A DNA stretch of 64,000 nt from Amyelois transitella (Eukaryota; Arthropoda; Insecta; Lepidoptera; Pyralidae), in contig NC_083529.1 in assembly GCF_032362555.1 (NCBI RefSeq), positions 1,426,001-1,490,000 on the forward strand, written 5' to 3'. The notes under the pieces are model-generated. The model was not told where the DNA came from and did no database searches. It saw only the letters and a program-made list of their open reading frames with translations. Position 1 is the stretch's first letter; the number at the start of each line of letters is the position of its first letter. This document shows, one piece after another, positions 48,601 to 60,600 of the stretch. The position numbers and the translations under genes are program-made.

Positions 48601-51600
48601 GGGTGTCTGGTAAATCGCGTTGCATATTGAAAAGTCACACTCTTGTGTGTTAATTGTACTATATTTATTAAAAAAAAAAAACAGTATCGGGACGAATCGC
48701 AGAACACATATTTTGAATTTTTCTGAAATGATCTTTTGAATTCGATTTCCAAACATTCTGAGACCTGTGGGGTTGGTGCTAGTTACACTCGATCAAAGGC
48801 GTCGAGCATGTAAACGCCAATTTGTATCAGCGCCACCTAGTGGTAACGCGATGGCACTAATGCAATTCCATACAAATTCGCGATTAATTGCTCGACTCGT
48901 TTGATCGAGTGAAACTAGCACTAAACCCTCAGGTGCACTTGATTATTTTTATCTTTTAAACTAGTGATATTTTTAATGATTTTTTATTTTATAAAGTTAA
49001 ACGTGTTCGTGATTGACTATGTTCTTTAATATGAAACGCGATTTACCAGACACCCTGTATAAATGGCCAGACATCAATTATGCTTATAAATGGTGAAACT
49101 ACTTAGGTTTAATTAGGTATTTTTAATTCATATTAATTAGATTTAATTTTTTAATACAAAAAATAATTTAAGTAATACGTTCAGATCAAATTACGATCAT
49201 TTACCTGTTGTCAACAGGGTGAACCATGAAGCGTCATCACGTCTTAACAGTATTGAAGACTTTCATCTAACCGTAAATTTTCATCCAAGTTTTCCCCATC
49301 ACAATGAAAACCTTCGCCTTATATCATCAAGAACCAAAGATCAAAACAACACTAACGTTGCCGTGTGGTTCCCGGCGCCAATAAAAAAAAAGAATAGGAC
49401 CACTCCATCTCGTATCCCATGGATGTCGTAAAAGGCGACTAAGGGATAGGCTTATAAACTTGGTATTCTTCTTTTAGGCGATGGGCTAGCAACCCGTCAC
49501 TATTTGAATCTCAATTCTATCATAAAGCCAAACAGCTGAACGTGGCCTTATAAGTCTTTTCAGGACTGTCGGCTCTGTCTACCCCGTAAGGGATAAAGAC
49601 GTGATCATATGTATGTATGTACTAACTTTTATTACACCCTTTGCCATAAAACCCGTGTGGACAATAACACATCTTGCTCGGCGACTCTGTAGTGTTCACA
49701 TCCACACATTTCCCCCTCAGCCCGCAGTCAGTGTCCTCTAGACATTCCTCGCTGAACTGACATCTTGGGCCGGAGTACATCTTGTTGCATTTACAACGGC
49801 CGAGGATGTGGAAACCGTGGCCGGAGCATGTCTCGTGGTAATCTTTACCTGAGTAAATAAATAAGAAGAACTTAAATCATCACTAGGAATTTTTTAATTG
49901 TTGATCTTCAAATATTCGTGACGTGTGGTTCCGGTACCAATATAAAAAAGAATAGGACCAAGTATTCGTGACGTGTGTGTGAAAAAGAATAGGACCACTC
50001 CATCTCTTTCACATGGATGTCGTTAAAGGCGAGTAAGGAATAGGCTTATAAACTTGGGATTCTTCTTTTAGGCGATGGGTTAACAACCTGTCAGTATTTG
50101 AATCTCAATTCTATCATTTAGCATAACAGCTGAACGTGACCTATCAGTCTTCTTAAGACTGCTAGCTCTGTCCACCCCGCAAGGGATATAAACGGTATTA
50201 TATGTATGTAGTTAGTTAAGATTAAAAATAAGCTCACTGTTAATAAGAATTTTAACCGACTTGAAAAAACGAGGAGGTTCTTAATTCGACCGTATTTTTT
50301 ACTCAGTACGTCCATTCGTCGCATATACATATGTATTTAAAATCGTTAGTTTTTATAAATAGTAAGTTCAACCGCATACCTACTCATAACAATTATTATG
50401 CAAATCTTATTAATTTGCATTACAAATAAAGGTATTATACATATATTAAACTAGAGGCCACCCGCGACTTCGTCCGCATGGAAACCCTATCAATCCCGCG
50501 GGAACTCCGGGATAAAAAGTAGCCTATATGTTATTCTGGGTCTTCAGCTACCTACATACCAAATTTCATCGTAATCGGTTCAGTAGTTTTTGCGTGAAAG
50601 AGTAACAAACAACTATACTGACTTCCTGACATATTCACAAACTTTCGCATTTATAATATTAGTAGGATATCTCTCTTATTATTCAGATTTAAAGAAAGGA
50701 CGATTATAATCTTTTAAATACAGGTATTCGACCATGGTCAGTTTTGACTGCATTAGAATAATCTTGCATTAATAATTAATTCCATACCTATAGAGAAAGC
50801 AGTACTTATTAATTCTCTTGTTAACCTTGTATGTAAGTATTACCTTCGTTAGTATGTAAATAAGATATTTAAACCATTAGAAATTTTAATGAGCTTCTAA
50901 AATCTACAGTTCCATATCCGTTGGTACTTTCATACTCAATAATTAATTAAGACTCCGTACATTTATTTAGATATTTATTTAAAACGAAAAAGAGAGATGT
51001 TAGGAGTACCCGAAACTAATATAATGAAGCGGAAGAGTTTGTTTGTTTGTTTGAACGCGCTAATCTCGGGAACTACTGGTTCGAACGGACAAATTCTTTC
51101 TGCGTTGAACAGACCATTTATTAAGGAAGGCTTAAGGCTATACAACATCACGCTGCAACTATTAGGAGCGAAGAAATAATGGAAAATGTGAAAATAAAAT
51201 CGGCGAAAATTATTCATCCTTGCTTCAATGATGCCCATAATAACTATTCCACGCGGACGAAGTCGCGGGCACAGCTAGTCATCGAATATGCATGCAGGCA
51301 AGAAGCCAAAAGTCTTAAAAAGACTGAAAAGCCACGTTCGGCTGTATGGCTTAATGAGGGAATTGAGATTTAAATAGAGACTGGTTGCTAGCCCATCTAA
51401 GTGTAAAATATTCTTAAATGTCAAACACTACATACTTATAATCAGGCCTCTTCCCTGGGGAGGTAGGCAGAGACTACATCATACCACTTGTCACCATCAT
51501 CTTTCGCTTCATCCACATTCATCATTCACAGTTGCAGTGTAGTTTGTTCCGCCGCTTCTTCTACACATGCGCTTTGGAAGCGGTAGTAGTTATAATTAGA

Positions 51601-54600
51601 TTTAGTGATACCTTGTATCCAATTTTGAAAATAAATCTATTCTATTCTATTCACAGCTGAACGTGGCCTTCCAGTCTTTCCGAGATTGTGGTCTCTGTCT
51701 ACCTCGTAAAGGATAAAAACGTGACTATATGTATATATGTTTGCATTTATTATTACTACATAAGCGGCGATACAGAGGTGACCCCCTGTGGTTTCTCAGC
51801 AACTTTTACGGTAAACGATGTCGCGGGCAACTACTAGGTATATATTCCAATAAAGCTGCATAGTTTTCAATTTGCACTTGTATCCTCTTAAACAGTTAGT
51901 CAAGTAGTCAGTAAAACACTCTTAAATATTTTTTTTAAAAGGAGAGAAATACTTACGTGGTAATATGTCGATGTCTGCGCACGACCCAAACCTGTAATTC
52001 GCCCCCCACTCCCCCGCCTCCCTCTGCAACTGGAGGGTACAATTCTCGCAGGTGAAGTCTGAAGGTAGACGTACTTCGTACTTCTGAGCGCTGTGTGACA
52101 AAAATAAAGGAAGGTTATTCTTCATTATATAAGGTATTCATTCATGATTTTTTTAATATTCGTATTGTCATAATTGCCTTGTGGCATTAAGTCCACCTGT
52201 TGTACATTTTACGTGCATAAAGTTTAAATAAATAAATAAATAAATAGTCCTACATTCATTCATGTTTTTTAATGTAGACAATGTGTATTCTTCCACGATT
52301 TAGATTTAAGAGATCCGTCCGGTGAAAATGCTGCAGTGTAGCTTGTTCCGCCGCTTCTTCTACACATGCGCTTTGGAAGCGGTAGTAGCTAAACTGCCGC
52401 GCAATTTAAGAACGCAGTAAGTACCACTTACTGCGTTTATGGTTGTCGTATATGTAGGAGATGCTGACATTGCGATCTACAAGAATCAAAGACCCGTTTT
52501 CTTCTATCTCGTTTAGAAACGGAAATACGTTATAACATAAATGCAGTAATGAGCAGATTTTAATTTCACTTTCATAATATAACTGCAGTAAAAACACTTA
52601 CTTATTTAGTATTATGTAGAAACATATTAAATGAAAATTCAGTACACTCTGTACATAAATCTTTTTAAAATTGGCAATCCATAATATATATATATATTTT
52701 CTTTTTTCAATATTAAATCTCATAAATATATAAATCTGAACAATGTATTCTCTCGTCCACATTCTATTCTAAGTTTAATTAATATTGTGAAGTTGACGTT
52801 GTTGAAGAAAATGCTGCAGTGCAGTTTGTTACCGCTTCTTCTGCACTGACGCCTTGGAAGCGGCAGTAAACTTAGTTTTTAAGTAATTTATTTGACGTCA
52901 ACCAATGTTGTTAAACCATACGTTTTGACAATTATTAAGCGATATATAGTATCCTATAGTAATGAATAAAAATTTTGAATTTGAATTGAATTTGAAATAA
53001 TGCATCGAAAACAAAATGCTCAAAATGTTAAATCATCTCTCTCAAGTACATTAAAAAAAATTACTTATATGAGATTTAATAGATTAAATTAAATATAGAT
53101 TTATTTTTTTCAATATGATTAGTAATAGTTAAATAAAACTTATAATAAAACATTTACATTATTATTCAAACTTTTAAACCTCAGAGGTTATTATTTCGTA
53201 CTTATCGAATTATTAATTTTATTTATTAAGCAAATGGACATGTTCCAGGAAGGTTTTTAATTTATTTTATAAGTTTTTGAACTGATTGTTACCTTACGAA
53301 TCTCAAAATGGGTGCCATTTTATACTTAATTATTAGTTATAATTTTATTCTGTTAAGCAAGTGGAGATATTTTTTTGATGACCAAGAAGGTATTTTATTT
53401 ATTTTATAAGTTTTTGAACTGATTGTTACCTTACGAACATCGAAATGGGTGCCATTTTATACTTAATTATTAGTTATTATTTTATTATGTTACGCAAACG
53501 GAGATATCTTTTTGATGACCAAGAAGATCTTTAATTTATTTTATAAGATTTTGAACTGATTGTACGTTTTAAAATCTGTGATTTATAAAATAAAAGGATT
53601 TCAAAAGTAATTTGTAAAGTTCATTTTATTTTTTATTTTGGTATAGTTCAAAATGAAAGCGTTACTGACTTAAGATAAATGCAGTGTAAATGCAATATTA
53701 CTGCGCTATATAATCTGTGATAAGTCATTTCCTTTCATGTTATCTATCATAAATGCAGTATATTATAAAGTTACGGCGCATATATTGTGTTGCAAAATGT
53801 AAAATAACATTAATTCACGTAACCTATGTGCTGTAAATAAAGGAATTTTAGCATAAATGCCGTAAGGATCAATTTTACTGCATTCATGAAAATAATGTCT
53901 TATGAAAAAATTAATTAAGCCATAACATAAACAGTTTTAATTAAATTTTATGCACTATATAATAATTTAAACACCAAACGCCACTATCAAGATAATCTTC
54001 GAGTTATGCTCTTTAAGTCAGTATAGTTATTTTTAAAAAATTTTGCATAACATGTTTTAGGTAGCCTAAAATAAGTTTAAAACTTTGACCGCGTTTTTCT
54101 CGAAACTGTTCTCGTGTTCTTTACTGCGTTCTTAAATTGCGCGGCAGTAAATTAGATTCAAGTGTTGTGACGTGAATAAGTGATACCTTGTATCCAATTT
54201 TGAAAATACATACATACCTACATATGATCACGTCTATATCCCTTGCGGGGTAGGCAGAGCCAATAGTCTTCAAAAAAACTGATAGGCCACGTTCAGCTGT
54301 TTGGCTTAATGATAGAATTGAGATTCAAATAGTGACAGGTTGCTAGCCCATCGCCTAAAAGAAGAATCCAAGTTTAAAAGCCTATCCCTTAGTCGCCTCT
54401 TACGACATCCATGGGAATGAGACGGAGTGGTCCTAATCTTTTTCTTTTATTTGGTGCCGGGAACCACACGGCACCAATAAAAAAAAAATTTGGATTTTGA
54501 AAAATAAAACTATTCTATTCTATTCTGGAATAGATAAAAGGAGATGTTTCTTTTATTTTTATTTTTCTAGGCTATGGTGCTAGCAGCAAGACACTAATTG

Positions 54601-57600
54601 AATCTCAATTCCATCATAAAAGATCTTCCTTGTGTGGTTCCCGGCACCATTACAAAAAAGAATAGGACCACTCAATCTCTTTCCCACGGATGTCGTAAAA
54701 GGCGACTAAGGGATAGGCTTATAAACTTGGGATTCCTCTTTTAGGCGATGGGCTAGCAACCTGTCACTATTTGAATCTCATTTCTATCTTAAAGCCAAAT
54801 AGCTGAGCGTGGCCTATCAGTCTTTTCAAGACTGGTGGCTCTGTCTACCCCGCTAGGGATATAGACGTGATCATATGTATGTATGTATCGTCTTCCTTAC
54901 GTGACGTCATCGCGCACGAACTCCGAACCCCCGGCCCTCGGGGTCAGGTCCAAGACGGGCCGCTCCAGCTCATCCAGGATTCGAAGGCTGAACCCGCCCT
55001 GAAATATAATTGAAAATTCTTGTAAAGAAATGTAATGATGTTTATATCATACCTACCTACCTATTAATTATGTACACGAGCCAATGCCTTTCTTTACAAT
55101 TTTCGGTCGTGGGCCTGCTGGAAGAAATTTCTGGTTCTGGTTATTCAGTTATGTAAATCACTAGTAGAGAGTAAAATCACTAGTACTAGAGTACCTACCT
55201 AATACATATATGCGTTGAGTGTCAGTTAAAAATGTATTTACTAGTCATTATCAATACATACATACACACATATAGTCACGTCTATATCGCTTGCGGGGTA
55301 GGCAGAGCCACAGTCTAGTATTTTACTACCCCCAACGTTATAAAAAATAAAGTACCTACCTACCAATTCCAGTTACTACCTACCAGTACAACTTTATAAT
55401 AAAACAACAAGGCTTACCCGATGTGCATACGCTAAGTGCCAATGTACCGTGAATGCAGATCCAGCTAAAAATGTCGTTTTCAACGATCCTGAAATAAAAG
55501 AAAACAAAATTATAAACAAAACAAAAATAAACAATTTAACATTAAATACGCCATCTATCATCGAGTAGTTGAACTTTAACCCGGCACATTAGTTACATAA
55601 CTCGGCAACAGATGTCGCAAGCAGGTGTAACTTCTTTATGTACGTGAGAACGCGTTTTCGGCATTTCTTTATGTTACCGCAAATAAATACTTGATTACAT
55701 AATGCAGCACGATTCTCATGGTTGCTTACCTATTTCCCTAGTTTTCGAAACTGTATTAGACAACGTTTTATTCATTATCTCGGCCTACAATAGGTACCTA
55801 TCACGGTTATAATCGATTTGATTCATAACATTTAATGCAAACCTACGTTATATTTATTGAAAATAATAGGTTGCTACATGTTACATCTACATACATCTGT
55901 TTCGTCTTTTTGAGAGATGTGTTTTAGGAAAATAAGTAATAAAAAAATTGGAAATGTTCAAAACGTTGTGTATACATTTTTTACGTCCCCTTTCAATCAT
56001 AAAAATAAATGAAAAAAATGACAAATTATTTCAAAGAAAAAATACAATCCGAACAAAAAAAGTATTTTATACGACCGTGACAGGACTCGAACCTGCAATC
56101 TTCGGATCCGAAGTCCGACGCCTTATCCATTAGGCCACACGGTCAAGTGACGTAGATGCTGATAGTACATATCAGTTGCCGCAGTGATATTGCGCGCACA
56201 TTTTCATTGATTTTTCATACATAAACAGATTGTCCTGCGCATTGATATCTTAATCAATCATTTAGTCAGTCTCCTGTTGAATCATCTTTGTATAGAATAG
56301 AATAGATTTATTTTAAAAATTGGATGCTTGGTATCACTTATTACATACATACATACATAAAATCACACCTCTTTCCCGGAGGGGTAGGCAGAGACTACCT
56401 CTTTCCACTTGCCACAATCTCTGCATATTTCCTTCGCTTCATCCACATTCATAACTCTCTTCATGCAAACTCGGCGCTTTCGAGTACTTTTGACCTGACC
56501 CTTTACCAGGACGTCCTGGTAAAGGGTCACTGACGTAACATAACTTAAATATAATTATATTACTACTATGGAGCGCTTTCAAAGCTCATATAATTAAAAT
56601 AAGATAAGAAAGATTGGGCGAAAATCCCACGGAAATTATAGTTTTTATTTAAAACTTTATTGAGCCTCTATGGAAAAATAGGCGGAATTAATGCAAAAAA
56701 ATTCTCTACCAGTCAACTTTTAAAAAATTGCAAACAAATCCGGTGTCAATTTAAGAGTAAGAATAAAAGCATACACCAATGTTTTTTTATAGACATACAT
56801 CAATAAGAATATAGATATACATACATATATATTACTTTCACCGGTATGAAAAGTACCTATCCCTAAATACGCTCTCCTTCAGGTTCTTAAGTGTGCAAAA
56901 ATTCAATAAGATTTGTTCAGTAGATAATGCGTGAATAGGTAACAAAAAAAACAAACTTACTTTCGCATTTATAATTTTAGTTGGGATATAACATAAGGTA
57001 AGAGTCGGGTAAGGAAAAGTTGAGGCAGTATTGATACTAGAAAACCCTAAGCTTTACAATGACTTTCCCAAAACATACTCGTAAGATATTCCCGGCACCA
57101 ATAGAAAAATAATAGGACGAAGCTATCCCTTACCCATGGATGTCGTAAAAGGCGACTAGGGGCTTATAAACCGGGGATTTTTAGGCAATGGGCTAGCAAC
57201 CTGTCACTTACAGCTGACCGTAATCTATAAGTCTATTCAACACTATTGGCTCTGTCTTCGCCGTAAGGGTCATAGACATGATTATAGTATGTATGTAGAA
57301 AATGTGAATTTAAGACAAACTTACATTAAGCTTTGAAAGTAAAAGTTGAGAAACAAATCAACTTGAGAAAGTAAAACATTTATACGAAACGAATGCCATT
57401 GATAATTAAATAGTTGCCGCTATCTATTTAATTGTTTTAAGAAAGGCTACAATGCAGAGAAAAAAGTTGGAAGGCGGACCCTGGGCCCCTAAAACACTTC
57501 TGTAGAAGGTGCTGCCGGGAATAAGAAAGAATAAATTCAAAAACTATAAATCCAACAGCTAATAAATCAATCGAAAACAATGAAGAGGCCTTTCTTAAAA

Positions 57601-60600
57601 AAATACATGAAAGCATTAAAAAAATACGCAGCCGGTAGGATTCGAACCTACGCTCCCAGAGGGAATCTGATTTCGAGTCAGACGCCTTAACCACTCGGCC
57701 ACGACTGCACATCGGCGAAGGTCGAAATTACGCAACGGATTGTACATCATACTTTTATGCTGTATTTAAGGGGGAGTACAATGCGGAGAGGAATAATATC
57801 ATGACCAGCACAAACACCCTGAAGAGTCACAGAGGTCAGAAGAGGTACCCGATTATAATTCCTGTCTGAGGTCAATGACTCTTCAAGGGAATCTTAATCG
57901 GTTGCTTGATTGTGCTACCTAGGTACCTAGCCTACTGCAGGATAGCAGCTATAGAGGAACCCTGGACTCCGCTACGGCGAGAAGAAGACGCAACTAATAA
58001 TACCTGTACTGATTTTATCCATCGACATACATACATACATACATTCAAATAGTGACAGGTTGCTAGCCTATCGCCTAAAAGAAGAATCCCAGGTTTATAC
58101 GCCTATTAGCCTTTAGTCGCCTTTTACGACATCCAAGGGAAAGAGATGGAGTGGTCCTATTTTGATAATAATATTCAAAAATATCTTTACTCTGTACTTT
58201 GTAAATTCTTCATTCCTTCAAAAAAATTTATATATTAAGGAATAAAACGCTGTAAAGAACACAAAAGTGACTGACTCATAGCCAAATTGAGTTGTCAATT
58301 GTTGATTCCAAACGATACGAATAAGGTAAGTTGATGTGTTGTGTTGGTCGTGGGGTCAAGCAATTACCCATTGGAGTAACCATTGCGGTATGCAATTATA
58401 TGATTTACTGTCGGTAGGTATGTCTACAATGTTATGCAAAAAAAATTAAAGATTTCGATACATACATACATACATATGGTCACGTCTATATCCCTTGCGG
58501 GGTAGACAGAGCCAAGAGTCTTGAAAAGACTGAATGGCCACGTTCAGCTAATTGGCTTAATGATAGAATTGAGATTCAAATAGTGACAGGTTGCTAGCCT
58601 ATCGCCTAAACAAAGAATCCCAAGTTTGTAAGCCTATCCCTTAGTCGCCTTTTACGATATCCATGGGAAAGAGATGGAGTGGTCCTATTCTTTTTTGTAT
58701 TGGTGCCGTGAACCACACGGCATTTCAGATTTCGATCTCATACCAATTTAGGTAAAGTCAACTTATGATCGCCATTTTTAATTGCTCATCAAATCCTTTG
58801 TTTATGCGCTTTATCATTGTCAATTACATACATACAAAAAATCACGTCTTCTTATTCCTTACGGGGTAGACGTAGCCAACAGTCTCGGAAAAAACAGAAA
58901 GGCAACGTTCAACTGTATGGCTTAATGATAGGGTTGAGATTCAAATAGTGACAGGTTGCTGACCCATCGCCTAAAAGAGGAATCCCAAGTATATAAGCCT
59001 GACCCTTAGTCGCCTTTTACGACATCCATAGGATAGAGATGCGAGTGTTCCTATTCTTTTTCTATTGGTGCTGGGAACCACACGGCATAACTTATTACGT
59101 ATGTTAAAATCTTAAAAACACAATGCCAGCTTATGTAAAAAAAAAGAAGTTGAATAATATTTCATCTGTTTACATTTTAGACTTCAAACCGACCTCGGCG
59201 CCTAGGTCATTGGCCTGTGAGTCACCTGTAGTGATGGTTCGAGGTAGGTCAGGTACACGATCTAGTGTTTAGGCTTGTAAGTACTCAATGGTGACCTGGA
59301 TTCTAGATGAGTTTGTGTGTGTGTAATATTCTGTTAAGCTTTCTTCTGATCACACTGGACATATTTGTTATATCTAGAGGTACTCGTAGTATACATACAT
59401 ATATTTAATCACGTCTATATACCTTGCGGGGTAGACAGAGCCAACAGTATTGAAGAGACTGATAGGCCACGTTTCAGCTGTTTGGCTTTAAGATAGAATT
59501 GAGATTCGAATAGTGACAGGTTGCTAGCCCATCGGCTAAAAAAAGAGTCTCAAGTTTGTAAGCCTATCCCTTAGTCGCCTTTTACGACATCGACGGGAAA
59601 GAGTTGGAGTGGTCCTTTTTTTTTTTTTGTATTGGTGCCGGGAACCACACGGCATACATACGTACATATAGTCACGTCTATATTCCTTGCGGGGCAGACA
59701 GAGCCAAAAGTATTGAAGAGACTGATGGGCCACGTTTAGCTGTTTGGCATTATGACGGAAATGAGATTCAAGTAGTGACAGGTTGCTAGACTATCACTTT
59801 ACAAGAAGACAGCCTATGTACATTATACACATAAAAATTAAATTAATTTTAATATAAGTACACCTTTTTAGAACTCCTTATAATTATGAAGTCAACTGTT
59901 TTCTCCCTCAACATAATAATCGTAACATTCGGAAATAATTTGCATATATTGTCACGAAATAAACATTCGTTTGATTTATGAAATCGGTAGCTAATAACTC
60001 GGTTTACCTAATATTGTCACTTAATTTATAGTTTCCTGTATAATAAATAAGATTTCAGTAAAGTTGTTTTGACATACAATTAAAATTTCAAATGAATACA
60101 TAACATTGCTTCCGGTTAATTCGTCTATATGTTTCTATTTTTACTAGCAGTCCCGGCAAACGTTGTTTTGCCATATAAATATTTGTTTTAAGTAATTTCT
60201 AGTTAAAAAAAATGTTAAAGGTGGACAACCCTCATCACTAAGGGTTATGAAAAATAGATATTGCCCGATTTTCAGACCTACTCAATATGCTCATAAAATT
60301 TCATGAGAAGTGGTCAAGCCGTTTCGGAGTAGTACTTACGGGAACGAACATTGTGACACGAGAATGTTATATATAAGACTAGCTGCGCCCGCTACCACGT
60401 CCGCGTGGATTAATTATTTTGGGCTTGGTTTGATCAAAGTCACAGAAGCAAGCTAATTTATATTCCAGTACAGAAAAACTTTAAATGGAAATATTTCAAA
60501 TTACCTTTGGGCATCCCACATGGCGGCTTCGTCCTGGAATTGTCCAGAAAGTCCAAATCAAACCTCCTCGCCGGCGGGTACGTCAATGCAACATGTCCAC

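Larger units (their letters stand above)
52393..54148. mobile_element. 1.76-kb TIR element inserted into an older repeat
   Basis: Perfect 28-bp inverted repeats (52393-52420 and 54121-54148, starting ACTGCCGCGCAATTTAAG). It interrupts a LINE-tail copy whose two halves lie at 52313-52390 and 54149-54208. No coding capacity. Three tandem units of about 125 bp (53190-53570) and scattered ATAAATGCAGTA motifs fill the interior. Intron 3 of the large gene. Confidence 0.85.

Noticed and set aside
52081-52084. Alternative acceptor for exon 4 seven bases inside the chosen one
   Set aside because: It would put exon 4 out of phase with exon 3.
57437-57712. Open frame beginning [20 protein letters not shown]
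   Set aside because: It is a read-through of the tRNA-Ser gene, a common artefact.
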